DNA of 64,000 bases from contig NC_009012.1 of assembly GCF_000015865.1 (NCBI RefSeq), positions 62,001 through 126,000 on the forward strand. The letters are read 5' to 3'. Both the position numbers and the translations under genes were made by a program. Of the stretch, positions 31,965 through 40,851 are shown piece after piece. Within the stretch, counting starts at the first letter, position 1. Every line of letters begins with the position of its first letter. The stretch comes from Acetivibrio thermocellus ATCC 27405. GTDB lineage: Bacteria; Bacillota; Clostridia; Acetivibrionales; Acetivibrionaceae. Below the pieces are notes generated by a model that had not been told where the DNA came from, searched no databases, and was given only the letters and a program-made list of their open reading frames with translations.

Positions 31965-33860
31965 TTAGTTTTCGAAACCGTATTTGAAAGCATCTTTGGT
32001 TATAATTATATCCGATACATTGAGTTCATTGATGTATGAAGTAATCTTGTCGTCATACAGATTTAAATCCAGTAATTTTCCGGTGTCATAATCATATACT
32101 TCTCTTAAATCATTGAAATATATGAAGTCCTTTGTTACTACCGAACCGTCTCTTAAGACAACGTAACCTTTATTTTCGTCATAGTTCAAAAGATCTTTTC
32201 CCAAAGCATACGGCGCATCAAAATCCATAAGATTTGCAATCGTCGGAAGAATGTCGATTTGACCGCCTATGGTGCTTATAACTTCAGGTTTTGACTGATC
32301 GGGATAATGAATTATAAGGGGTACTTTTTGAAGCTTCATCCATTCCGGCTCACTGTACTCCATGTCAAGAAGCTTCATAAGTCCGTCGGCCTCAATCTTT
32401 TTTACAGCAGCGTGGTCTCCGTAGAATACCAGCAGGCTGTTGTCGTAAAGCCCGCGTTTCTTAAGTTCAGCTATAAATTCACCTATGCATTTGTCAAGAT
32501 AATTTGCGGCCTTAAGGTAATTGCCTATGTACGTTCCCTCAAATTCTCCGACGTCAAAATCATAGTCTTCGAAATAAGTAAACGGATGATGGCTTGACAG
32601 AGTTATATAAAAGCTGTAAAAAGGCTTTGTAGTGTCTATTTTATCAAAAGACTGCCTGAAGAAGGATGAATCGCTGAGAGCCTGACCATCCCATCCGGCA
32701 AAATCGTCCAGTACAAAATCCTCTTCGTTAAAAAATCTGTCAAAGCCGAGGGACATGTGCATTTCATCCCTGTTCCAGAAGGTTTTGTCAAAACCGTGCA
32801 GCGAGTAAGTATTGTATCCTTTTTCCTTCAGTATTTTAGCCAGGGAATGATAAGTGTTTTCAGGATATAAATGATAAACTGCACCTTCTTTTGCAGGATA
32901 CAGTGAGTTGTTGGTTACAAATTCCGCATCGGAAGTATTTCCGCCTGACACCTGGTAGAATACGTTGTCAAAATAAAGGCTTTCGCAGATAAGCCTGTTT
33001 AAATTAGGAGTTACTTCTTTACCGTTAATTTTTAAGTTTATTACAAATTGCTGCAAAGCCTCCATCTGAACGACAATCAGATTTTTATCTTTGGCAATTC
33101 CCTTCAGCCTGCTGTCCAGGCTGTCTTTTTCATTCTTCTTTGTTTCATACAGGGCCATAATGGAGTTTTTATCCTCCTGGGTGAAGCTGTCGTCTTCCAG
33201 GAGATTCTCTTCAATTAACAGTTTTGTGTTGTAGTAATGGGAAAAGAGTACTCCCAGGCTTTTGGCCGAGTAGTTGTTGCTGTATGCAAAAGAATTTAAG
33301 TTCGAAGTATGGAACACCGATAAAAATGTAACCATGCCCACTACCAGAAAAGCTGCGAAGCGGTATACTCTCCGGGAAATATGCAGCTTTCGGGTGTTTT
33401 TGTTCAAAAGCAGAACTCCGATCAGCATAAACGGCAAATCAACAAGATATATTAAATCCTTAAGCATGAATTGACTCAGTATGCTCTCGTTGACGGAACT
33501 CACAAGCTTGATATTCAGTTGAAAGAATACAGGTATGGTGATTAAATTGTAGTAATATCTGAAAAAGTTTGTATCGGCTATCAGCAAAATTGTCAGAAGA
33601 AAATTTATTGTAAAAAGGGCAATGAATCTGAACTTGTTGAAAACAAGAGCTATAAAGGCTGATATTATCAGTAAAACCGCGAAAGACGAAAGGAACATGG
33701 TTATATTCACGGAAGACAGATAAGGAACCGTATTCAGTTTTGTTGTAAATTGAAAATAAATGCACTTCAGCATAAGGAATATAATAAACATTATCCAATA
33801 AATGGTTTCTGCAACGTTAAAGCGTTGATTTATGAAATTTTTTAGCCGCTCCATTGTCAT
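31965..33860 (-). CDS. LtaS-like membrane sulfatase / phosphoglycerol transferase
   Basis: The 631-residue protein has five predicted membrane helices in the first 190 residues and an extracellular alkaline-phosphatase-fold domain (about 255-600). Catalytic signatures include KNLIVVQMEALQQF, GGNTSDAEFVTNNSLYP with the Thr nucleophile position, SLHGFDKTFWNRDEMHMSLG, LSSHHPF and LVFYGDHAA. This is the layout of lipoteichoic acid synthase and related transferases that move glycerol phosphate from phosphatidylglycerol onto polymers or proteins. A second ATG two codons downstream has better spacing to GAGAGG, so the start may be at 33854. The gene stands alone with a bidirectional terminator. Substrate is unproven. 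Confidence 0.88.
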   Translation of the reverse strand: MTMERLKNFINQRFNVAETIYWIMFIIFLMLKCIYFQFTTKLNTVPYLSSVNITMFLSSFAVLLIISAFIALVFNKFRFIALFTINFLLTILLIADTNFFRYYYNLITIPVFFQLNIKLVSSVNESILSQFMLKDLIYLVDLPFMLIGVLLLNKNTRKLHISRRVYRFAAFLVVGMVTFLSVFHTSNLNSFAYSNNYSAKSLGVLFSHYYNTKLLIEENLLEDDSFTQEDKNSIMALYETKKNEKDSLDSRLKGIAKDKNLIVVQMEALQQFVINLKINGKEVTPNLNRLICESLYFDNVFYQVSGGNTSDAEFVTNNSLYPAKEGAVYHLYPENTYHSLAKILKEKGYNTYSLHGFDKTFWNRDEMHMSLGFDRFFNEEDFVLDDFAGWDGQALSDSSFFRQSFDKIDTTKPFYSFYITLSSHHPFTYFEDYDFDVGEFEGTYIGNYLKAANYLDKCIGEFIAELKKRGLYDNSLLVFYGDHAAVKKIEADGLMKLLDMEYSEPEWMKLQKVPLIIHYPDQSKPEVISTIGGQIDILPTIANLMDFDAPYALGKDLLNYDENKGYVVLRDGSVVTKDFIYFNDLREVYDYDTGKLLDLNLYDDKITSYINELNVSDIIITKDAFKYGFEN

Positions 33861-34120
33861 TTACCTCTCTTTTTGCTAATTGGAATTTGTCTTAACTAAG
33901 GTATATAAACAGCTATTTAAAAATTTACCATTATATTATACACAATTTTATTTTATAATAAAACGTTAAAAATTTATTAAAGAAATTCTAAAATAATTAT
34001 AAACAAATTTTAAACAATTGTTTAGTGTGTGTATTGTTAATTTTGTTGTGTTTAAAATATTTATCAAGTGGTATTAATAAATATGTCATTAGTAAATAAT
34101 ATGAAGTGGAGGAATGGTAA

Positions 34121-34456
34121 ATGAAAAAGCTTTGGAAGTGTTCGGTATGCGGTTATATTCATGAAGGGGAGGATGCACCGGAAAAGTGCCCCAAATGTGA
34201 TGCTTCGAAGGACAAATTTGTCCAGCTTAGCGATGAAGATGCCAACAAGGTGTACATGTCTGACAGAACAAACGATATTCATATGGAGATTGTCAACCTT
34301 GCAGCAAGGATAATAGCACTCTGTGAAGAAGGTATAAATATAAATCTGGACCCGCCTTGTGTGGAAGCATTCAAAAGAGCCAGGAATGAAGCATGGGTTA
34401 TAAAGCAAAGATCAAAAGCCGAAATGGAAGGTCATATGAAAAAGGGAAAATGGTAA
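34121..34456 (+). CDS. Rubredoxin-like iron-binding protein with a helical tail
   Basis: The 111-residue protein starts with a rubredoxin-like domain of the rubrerythrin type (about 3-36): WKCSVCGYIHEG and CPKCDASKDKF supply the four Cys for iron. The remaining 70 residues are predicted helix with no clear motif and could mediate a protein contact. Stand-alone proteins of this kind are usually small electron carriers in peroxide or oxygen protection in anaerobes. A GGAGG lies 11 bases upstream of the ATG. It converges on the Na/Pi symporter gene, with only 20 bases between stops. Confidence 0.8.
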   Translation: MKKLWKCSVCGYIHEGEDAPEKCPKCDASKDKFVQLSDEDANKVYMSDRTNDIHMEIVNLAARIIALCEEGININLDPPCVEAFKRARNEAWVIKQRSKAEMEGHMKKGKW

Positions 34457-34476
34457 GCCTGTAGAAGACGGTAAAA

Positions 34477-35433
34477 CTATTCTTTTTCCCTTATAAGCCA
34501 TTCTAAAAATTTCACATAGTATCCTGTTATCGGAAGAAAGACAAGGGCGCTTAATATATTGAAAATCGTATGGGCATTGGCAATCAGACGGGTTTCATCC
34601 TGCCCGATGCCGTAAGTTATGGCCTGAATCATAAAAGCAAAAGGCTTAAGAAAAATAAATGCTATTATGGTTCCAATAACGTTATAGAGGGTATGGGCCC
34701 ATGCGGTTCGCTTTGCGGAAATTGAAGTGCCGATACTGGAAAGTTGTGCGGTGATGCACGTTCCGATATTGTCGCCCAGGGTAAGACCGAGGGCGGATTC
34801 AAAGCTTATAAGGCCTGTATTGAAAAGTACAATGGTAAGGCCGACAGTAGCGCTGCTGCTTTGAACAAGCATGGTTGTCACCATGCCTGTAAGAAGGCCT
34901 ATGAGGGGATTCTGTCCGTAAACTCTGAAGAGTTCATAAATATTGTCATTTTCTTTTATATATGGCACTCCCAAATTCAGTATGTTGAGCCCTGCAAACA
35001 TGATGCCAAGGCCGGTAAGTGCCCAGCCCATGTTTGCAGGGGTTCTTCTTTTGGAGAAAAAAGCAATAAGAAGTCCCAGTCCGATTATGATGTATGAAAA
35101 ATTGGTAAGTCTGAAAGACATGAGCTGGGCTGTTATTGTGGTTCCAATGTTTGCGCCGTATATTATACCCACCGCCTGGGTCAATTTCAACATTCCGGAA
35201 TTTACCAGACCGACGGTTATAACAGTTATGGCCGTACTGCTTTGAACCAGTGCCGTAAGAACAGTACCGGTAAGGGTGGCCAGCGGCACTTTCTCGGTAA
35301 AAAGGGAGAGATACTTCTTCATCCTGCGGATGTTTGCTTTCTCGAGACTTGAGCTCATCAGTTTTACGCCGTATACGATGCATATTGTTCCGATTATTAT
35401 ATTTACAATAACTATAACAAGTCTGAAATTCAT
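34477..35433 (-). CDS. Na/phosphate cotransporter family protein
   Basis: The 318-residue integral membrane protein has the inverted duplicated Na/Pi cotransporter fold. The two symmetry-related QSSS-type motifs are LVQSSTAITVITVGLVNSG and LVQSSSATVGLTIVLFNTG. Each is followed by a gly-rich NIGTxxTAQL segment. It lacks the C-terminal PhoU-like domain often present in longer homologues, so this is the short form. It should import phosphate or a related anion using the sodium gradient. There is no Pho-like operator that I can see. AAAAGAAGA precedes the ATG. Confidence 0.88.
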   Translation of the reverse strand: MNFRLVIVIVNIIIGTICIVYGVKLMSSSLEKANIRRMKKYLSLFTEKVPLATLTGTVLTALVQSSTAITVITVGLVNSGMLKLTQAVGIIYGANIGTTITAQLMSFRLTNFSYIIIGLGLLIAFFSKRRTPANMGWALTGLGIMFAGLNILNLGVPYIKENDNIYELFRVYGQNPLIGLLTGMVTTMLVQSSSATVGLTIVLFNTGLISFESALGLTLGDNIGTCITAQLSSIGTSISAKRTAWAHTLYNVIGTIIAFIFLKPFAFMIQAITYGIGQDETRLIANAHTIFNILSALVFLPITGYYVKFLEWLIREKE

Positions 35434-35628
35434 TCTTCTTTTAAATACCGTTCCTTTTTAAAATTTTTTTAAGCCTGTTTCTATAATTAAAGATAAGCTT
35501 GACAGAACGAAATTAGAACAAAAACTTTGGACAGTCAAAAATTTGGTTTTTATTTTAAAACTTCAGTATAAAGTTAAAAAAAACAACATAGTTTATAGGA
35601 GAAACATTACAAGAAAAAAGGTGGTTTT

Positions 35629-35967
35629 TTGTCCGTTTTTCCAAGCAATATAATATACAACTTTTTAATAGCTTTCGGTGTGATTGTGGGTGCAAGCCTG
35701 TTTGCAGGGCTGGGAGCTTTGATAAACGACCATCCTCCCCTAAAAACGATGTTTCAGATAGCAAGCTCCATTAAAATATGGGCGGTGGCCGTTGCCCTTG
35801 GCGGTACGTTTTCCACTTTTGAAATATTGGAGAAAGGAATATTCAAAGGGGAAATAAGGTCAATAATCAAACAGGCGGTTTATGTTGTAGTGGCCGTGAT
35901 TGGAGCAAATGTCGGATACGGCTTTATAAGACTTATCCAAAAATGCGGGGAGTCAATGTTCAAATGA
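35629..35967 (+). CDS. ytrH: Sporulation membrane protein YtrH
   Basis: The 112-residue protein has three hydrophobic segments (about 8-30, 45-62 and 80-105) and matches YtrH, a conserved sporulation-specific membrane protein (LIAFGVIVGASLFAGLGAL, and VALGGTFSTFEILEKG). In Bacillus, ytrH is in a SigE-dependent operon with ytrI, as here. The start is a TTG behind AAGGTGG with 4-base spacing. Its stop overlaps the ytrI start (ATGA), indicating coupled translation. Exact function in spore formation is unknown. Confidence 0.85.
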   Translation: MSVFPSNIIYNFLIAFGVIVGASLFAGLGALINDHPPLKTMFQIASSIKIWAVAVALGGTFSTFEILEKGIFKGEIRSIIKQAVYVVVAVIGANVGYGFIRLIQKCGESMFK

Positions 35968-36440
35968 GAAAAATTGCTTATAAATTTTTTGTTTGCTTTG
36001 TCACCGGGCTGATAGGAGGAATTCTATTAGGATGTACTTTGATGAGCACATTGGTAAGCTACAGGATAGACAAGTACCATGAGGAAATAATGCTTCTGAA
36101 AACCCGGATTGAGGAGAGCGACGCCAAATACAACAAGCTCAAGGAATCCTTTGACAGTATGAACAAGAAAAAGTTTTTGGTTTCCGATATACAGGTGTTT
36201 TTGATTTTTAAAGGTAATGAAGAAGACGATTTTGACAAAATGCAGCTTGAAAAATATATAAAGGACAGGTATCAGGACCTTTTGTGGAAGGAAGTCAAAA
36301 GCATAGACATGGATTTGGTGGTAAAGCTGGTGGATGAGGATATTTACAGGATTGAAAACAAAAATTACAGGCTGGGAGTAAACAGAGTTTTAATTTCCGA
36401 TGTATTTAAAATATGGGTGACGGTTAAGAAAATTGACTAA
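35964..36440 (+). CDS. ytrI: Sporulation protein YtrI-like
   Basis: The 158-residue protein has one N-terminal membrane helix (about 7-30), a coiled-coil segment (about 36-62) and a soluble C-terminal part ending in VNRVLISDVFKIWVTVKK. It is recognised mainly from its place after ytrH and its size and topology, which agree with YtrI. An ATG at 35943 is in frame but lies within ytrH; the ATG at 35964 overlaps the ytrH stop as ATGA and follows GGGGAG at 11 bases, so it is preferred. Assignment is by context. Confidence 0.7.
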   Translation: MRKIAYKFFVCFVTGLIGGILLGCTLMSTLVSYRIDKYHEEIMLLKTRIEESDAKYNKLKESFDSMNKKKFLVSDIQVFLIFKGNEEDDFDKMQLEKYIKDRYQDLLWKEVKSIDMDLVVKLVDEDIYRIENKNYRLGVNRVLISDVFKIWVTVKKID

Positions 36441-36497
36441 ATTTTATGGTATAATTATATAGAACAACAATTTTGTTATAAGATAGAGGCGATAATT

Positions 36498-37223
36498 ATG
36501 GAAATTGACACTTTCAGGGAAATGGTCGAAAAAAGCGGTAGCATTGTGTTCTTTGGCGGCGCCGGTGTGTCTACGGAAAGCGGAATTCCGGATTTCAGGA
36601 GCAGCACCGGAATCTATGGACAAAAGACCAGGTATTCCTATCCGCCGGAGGTTATGCTCAGCCATAGCTTTTTTATGGAGCATACGGAGGAGTTCTTTGA
36701 GTTTTACAAAGAAAAAATGATATACAAGGATGCAAAGCCTAATGCCGCCCATATTGCACTGGCTAAGCTGGAGAAGCATGGGAAACTGAAGGCGGTCATA
36801 ACCCAGAATATTGACGGACTGCATCAGGCGGCCGGGTCCGAAAATGTTATTGAACTTCACGGAAGCATCCACAGAAACAGGTGCATGAAGTGCAATGAAA
36901 GCTATGACCTGGAGTATGTTTTAAACAGTCCCGGGACTGTGCCGCTGTGCAAAAAGTGCAACGGAATTGTAAAGCCGTGTGTGGTTTTGTATGAAGAGCC
37001 TCTCGATACCGACAGTATAGACCGGGCAGTGGATTACATAGAGAAGGCGGACATGTTGATTGTGGGCGGAACATCCCTTGCGGTTTATCCCGCGGCGGGG
37101 CTTATACAATATTACCGGGGGGACAGGCTTGTTCTTATCAACAAGTCGCCGACGCCGTATGACAGAAGGGCAAACCTGATTATAAGGGACAGCATAGGTG
37201 CGGTGCTGGGAAGCGTGGTTTGA
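36498..37223 (+). CDS. cobB: NAD-dependent protein deacylase (sirtuin)
   Basis: The 241-residue enzyme removes acetyl or acyl groups from protein lysines using NAD. Motifs in order are GAGVSTESGIPDFRS (NAD binding, about 22-36), TQNIDGLH (about 101-108, Asn/Asp of the active site), the catalytic His in ELHGSIH, a four-Cys zinc module (CMKCNES and CKKCNGIVKPC) and GTSLAVYPAAG near the end. Length is that of a bacterial class U/III sirtuin. It has its own short unit, starting after ytrI and ending in a near-perfect terminator. Confidence 0.93.
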   Translation: MEIDTFREMVEKSGSIVFFGGAGVSTESGIPDFRSSTGIYGQKTRYSYPPEVMLSHSFFMEHTEEFFEFYKEKMIYKDAKPNAAHIALAKLEKHGKLKAVITQNIDGLHQAAGSENVIELHGSIHRNRCMKCNESYDLEYVLNSPGTVPLCKKCNGIVKPCVVLYEEPLDTDSIDRAVDYIEKADMLIVGGTSLAVYPAAGLIQYYRGDRLVLINKSPTPYDRRANLIIRDSIGAVLGSVV

Positions 37224-37228
37224 CATAA

Positions 37229-37266
37229 TAAATGGATTGTCTCACTCTAATGAGACAATCCATTTA
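37229..37266. terminator. Bidirectional terminator between cobB and the cyclophilin gene
   Basis: TAAATGGATTGTCTCA and TGAGACAATCCATTTA form a perfect 16-bp stem around a 6-base loop. It lies between convergent genes. Confidence 0.85.
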
Positions 37267-37294
37267 AAGTATGGATATCTTTTTTTACGGATAT

Positions 37295-37906
37295 CTATTT
37301 TTCAAGCACCGTTACTGTCTTGATTCTGACTTCTTCCTTGGGAACGGAAAGTTCGGTAGGATTCGACGGATTTGGATCAACGGGAGTATTTGCTATTTTA
37401 TCCAATACATCATAGCCTTCTATAAGTTTTCCGAAAGCTGCGTAATCTCCGTCAAGATAGGGTGCGTCCCCGTGCATTATAAAGAATTGTGAGGTTGCAG
37501 AGTTTGGATCGTTGGACTTACGAGCCATGGATATTACTCCTCTGGTGTGAGACAGTTTGTTTTTGGTAAAACCGTTGTTGGCAAACTCACCTTTGATGGT
37601 TTTCCCGGAGCCGCCGGTACCGTCACCGTTTGGATCACCGCCCTGTATCATGAACCCTTTTATTATTCTGTGGAAAGTGAGACCGTCATAGAATCCTTCT
37701 TCTGCAAGGGTTATAAAATTGTCAACGGTTTCGGGCGCATATTCCGGGTACAGTTCAAGGATCATTTTACCCCCGTCTTCCATTTCAATCTGCACTTTTG
37801 GATGCTTGACACTGTACTTTGATTTGTTGCAGCCGACGGTAAAGACTGCGGTTATAAGACAAATTAAAATAATTGCAAGGAATTTTGTATTGGTCCTTCC
37901 AATCAT
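37295..37906 (-). CDS. Cyclophilin-type peptidyl-prolyl isomerase, lipoprotein
   Basis: The 203-residue protein has a lipoprotein signal with lipobox TVGC and a cyclophilin domain (about 38-200). Active-site features are FHRIIKGFMIQGGDP with Arg and Phe, and SATSQFFIMHGDAPYLDG. It should speed folding of exported proteins at the outer face of the membrane. A longer frame begins 12 codons upstream, but the ATG at 37906 has GGGGG at proper distance and directly starts the signal peptide, so I used it. Confidence 0.88.
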   Translation of the reverse strand: MIGRTNTKFLAIILICLITAVFTVGCNKSKYSVKHPKVQIEMEDGGKMILELYPEYAPETVDNFITLAEEGFYDGLTFHRIIKGFMIQGGDPNGDGTGGSGKTIKGEFANNGFTKNKLSHTRGVISMARKSNDPNSATSQFFIMHGDAPYLDGDYAAFGKLIEGYDVLDKIANTPVDPNPSNPTELSVPKEEVRIKTVTVLEK

Positions 37907-38020
37907 TTCAAAACCCCCATATCTTAAAAGTTCTAAAGACATGATACAACATTTTTATGGGTGTGTCTACATAACGTAAAGCTTTTTTCCGAATTTCTGA
38001 ACTCTATCAGAATATAACTA

Positions 38021-38049
38021 TTGGATTTGAGACTATTAAATGGTATAAT
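38021..38049 (+). promoter_or_regulatory. Sigma-A promoter of asnA
   Basis: TTGGAT (38021-38026), a 17-base spacer and TATAAT (38044-38049) lie 47 bases before the GTG start. No T-box leader is present in the short upstream region. Confidence 0.65.
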
Positions 38050-38096
38050 GTGAGTTGATTCTATTGTGTTGTCGTGATTATAGGAGGGAAAATATT

Positions 38097-39119
38097 GTGG
38101 TTGAGAAGATAGACAGGCTTATAATTCCGCCGGATTACCATCCGACTTTGTCGGTTAGAGAGACGGAAGCGGCAATTAAAAAAATAAAGGACTTTTTTGA
38201 GACGGCACTGGCAGCGGAGTTGAACTTAAGCAGGGTTTCTGCGCCTCTTTTTGTAAGACCTGAGACAGGCATGAATGATAACCTCAACGGAGTGGAAAGA
38301 CCGGTATCTTTTGATGTAAAGGCTATCGGCGGAAATACAGTGGAGATTGTGCATTCCCTTGCAAAATGGAAGCGTATGGCTTTGGCAAAATACGGATTTA
38401 AAGTGGGAGAAGGGCTTTATACCGACATGAATGCCATAAGAAGGGACGAGGATTTGGACAACCTTCATTCCATATATGTGGACCAATGGGACTGGGAATT
38501 GGTGATTAATAAAGAAGACAGAAATGAAGAGACTTTGAAAAATATAGTGAAAAAAATATATAATGTTCTTAAAAAGACCGAAGACTTTATTGCTGAACAA
38601 TATCCTCAAATACCAAAATTTTTGCCGGAAGATATATTCTTTATTACGACCCAGGAGCTGGAGGACATGTATCCCGAGCTTTCTCCGAAGGAGAGAGAGG
38701 ATGCAATTGCAAAGGAGAAAAAAGCGATATTTCTCATGAAAATAGGAGGTGTTCTCAAATCAGGGAAGAAACATGACGGAAGGGCACCGGATTACGATGA
38801 CTGGACGTTGAACGGGGACATAATTTTGTGGTATCCTTTGCTGGAAAGGTCTTTTGAGATATCTTCCATGGGAATAAGAGTGGATGAAAATTCATTGCTA
38901 AGTCAGCTGAAAGAAGCCGGTTGCGAGGAAAGAAAAGAAATGAAATTCCACAAAGATTTGCTTCAAGGAAAGCTCCCTTACACCATTGGAGGGGGTATCG
39001 GACAGTCGAGGATTTGCATGTATTTTCTGAAGAAGGCTCATATAGGAGAGGTTCAATCTTCGGTATGGCCGGATTCAATGATTGAAATTTGCGAAAATGC
39101 AAATATTAATTTATTATAG
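38097..39119 (+). CDS. asnA: Aspartate-ammonia ligase (asparagine synthetase A)
   Basis: The 340-residue enzyme makes asparagine from aspartate, ammonia and ATP. It is a class II aminoacyl-tRNA-synthetase-like fold; typical stretches are [34 protein letters not shown]-like [20 protein letters not shown] and [13 protein letters not shown] near the end. The longest open frame begins at 38055, but the GTG at 38097 follows AGGAGGG by 8 bases and gives a length close to E. coli AsnA, so it is the likely start. It is followed after 136 AT-rich bases by asnS, the enzyme that loads the product onto tRNA. Confidence 0.93.
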   Translation: MVEKIDRLIIPPDYHPTLSVRETEAAIKKIKDFFETALAAELNLSRVSAPLFVRPETGMNDNLNGVERPVSFDVKAIGGNTVEIVHSLAKWKRMALAKYGFKVGEGLYTDMNAIRRDEDLDNLHSIYVDQWDWELVINKEDRNEETLKNIVKKIYNVLKKTEDFIAEQYPQIPKFLPEDIFFITTQELEDMYPELSPKEREDAIAKEKKAIFLMKIGGVLKSGKKHDGRAPDYDDWTLNGDIILWYPLLERSFEISSMGIRVDENSLLSQLKEAGCEERKEMKFHKDLLQGKLPYTIGGGIGQSRICMYFLKKAHIGEVQSSVWPDSMIEICENANINLL

Positions 39120-39255
39120 ATTATGATTATAATTAAAGATTATATTTAATTTTTAAAGAATTTATTAAAGATTATATTATTATATTATTGATAAATAGAT
39201 GCATTAATTTATGGAAAAACTAAAACATGAATTAACAAAAAGGGGTTAATGAAAA

Positions 39256-40650
39256 ATGAAAACTACACTGGTAAAAAGTCTTTATAGAAATACAAAAGAT
39301 TATGTGGGAAAGGAAATAGTTGTTGCCGGTTGGGTACGCACGGTCAGAGATTCAAAGGCTTTTGGATTTATTGAACTGAATGACGGTTCTTTTTTTAAAA
39401 ATCTTCAAATTGTGTTCGAAGAAAAGAACCTTCCCAATTTTAAAGAGATAGCAAAGCTTTCTGTTGGTTCGGCAATTATTGCGCATGGGGAATTAGTTGA
39501 GACTCCCGGTGCAAAGCAGCCTTTTGAGTTAAAGGCAACCAAGATTGAAATAGAAGGAGCGTCCACTCCCGATTATCCTCTGCAAAAGAAGAGGCACTCT
39601 TTTGAGTACTTAAGGACAATTGCCCATTTGAGACCCAGAACAAACACTTTTTCGGCAGTGTTCAGGGTCAGGTCCCTTCTGGCATACGCCATACATAAAT
39701 TTTTCCAGGAAAGAGGGTTTGTATATGTTCATACCCCGATTATCACAGGAAGTGACGCGGAAGGGGCAGGACAGATGTTCAAGGTTACAACCCTTGATAT
39801 AAACAACCCTCCCAGAAAAGAAGACGGAACGGTGGATTTTTCAAAAGACTTTTTTGACAGGGAAACAAATCTTACTGTAAGCGGACAGCTTGAGGGTGAA
39901 ACATACAGCATGGCCTTTAGAAATATATACACTTTCGGGCCGACTTTCAGAGCGGAGAACTCCAATACGGCAAGGCATGCGGCGGAATTTTGGATGGTGG
40001 AGCCGGAAATAGCCTTTGCCGATCTTGAGGATGACATGGAACTTGCAGAGGACATGCTCAAGTATATCATAAATTACTGCCTGGAAAATGCTCCGGAGGA
40101 AATGGAGTTCTTTAACAATTTTATTGACAATACACTGCTTGATCGGCTCAACAATATTGTAAGTTCTGATTTTGCCCATGTTACATATACCGAGGCCATT
40201 GATATTTTGTCAAAAGCCGATCAAAAATTTGAGTATCCTGTAAAGTGGGGTAACGACCTGCAGACCGAACATGAAAGATACCTTACGGAAAAGGTGTTTA
40301 AAAAGCCTGTGTTTGTGACTGACTATCCAAAAGATATAAAAGCCTTTTACATGAGGCTGAATGACGATAACAAAACCGTTGCGGCAATGGACCTTCTTGT
40401 GCCAGGTGTCGGAGAGATAATCGGAGGAAGCCAGAGGGAAGAGAGACTGGATTATTTGGAAAACAGAATGAAAGAGCTTGGACTTAAAATGGAGGATTAC
40501 TGGTGGTACTTGGATCTTCGCAGGTATGGAAGCACCAGACATGCAGGCTTCGGACTGGGATTTGAAAGGGCTATAATGTATATCACCGGCATGTCAAACA
40601 TAAGAGATGTAATACCTTTCCCGAGAACTGTGCACTCAGCGGAATTTTAA
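39256..40650 (+). CDS. asnS: Asparaginyl-tRNA synthetase
   Basis: The 464-residue class IIb synthetase charges tRNA-Asn. It has an N-terminal OB-fold anticodon-binding domain (about 18-105, [19 protein letters not shown]) and the catalytic core with [13 protein letters not shown]-type motif 2 ([20 protein letters not shown]), and motif 3 [13 protein letters not shown] near the C-terminus. Residues choosing Asn over Asp cannot be judged reliably by eye, but overall similarity and length favour AsnS. A GGGG-type Shine-Dalgarno lies before the ATG, and a terminator follows. Confidence 0.93.
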   Translation: MKTTLVKSLYRNTKDYVGKEIVVAGWVRTVRDSKAFGFIELNDGSFFKNLQIVFEEKNLPNFKEIAKLSVGSAIIAHGELVETPGAKQPFELKATKIEIEGASTPDYPLQKKRHSFEYLRTIAHLRPRTNTFSAVFRVRSLLAYAIHKFFQERGFVYVHTPIITGSDAEGAGQMFKVTTLDINNPPRKEDGTVDFSKDFFDRETNLTVSGQLEGETYSMAFRNIYTFGPTFRAENSNTARHAAEFWMVEPEIAFADLEDDMELAEDMLKYIINYCLENAPEEMEFFNNFIDNTLLDRLNNIVSSDFAHVTYTEAIDILSKADQKFEYPVKWGNDLQTEHERYLTEKVFKKPVFVTDYPKDIKAFYMRLNDDNKTVAAMDLLVPGVGEIIGGSQREERLDYLENRMKELGLKMEDYWWYLDLRRYGSTRHAGFGLGFERAIMYITGMSNIRDVIPFPRTVHSAEF

Positions 40651-40683
40651 CGGAAATTCCGTTCAAAAAGATGTAAAAAAGAA

Positions 40684-40735
40684 AGGGGCGGTTTTTGTGA
40701 TGCACTTTTATAAAAACCGTCCCTTGTGTTTTATT
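40684..40735 (+). terminator. Terminator after asnS
   Basis: GGGGCGGTTTTT (40685-40696) pairs with AAAAACCGTCCC (40712-40723), then TTGTGTTTT. A short frame over this site is an artefact. Confidence 0.85.
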
Positions 40736-40851
40736 GCATCTTTTATTGACATCTTTTTATTTGTAGCTTTTTTATTCGTATTTTTTTTAGAGCTATGTTT
40801 ACATCTTTTTAAAATTCGTTTTTTATCTATTACAAATATTAGGCTTTTCTA

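Noticed and set aside
37943-38096. T-box leader upstream of asnA
   Set aside because: The gap is too short and lacks the T-box sequence and a specifier stem; only a sigma-A promoter is visible.
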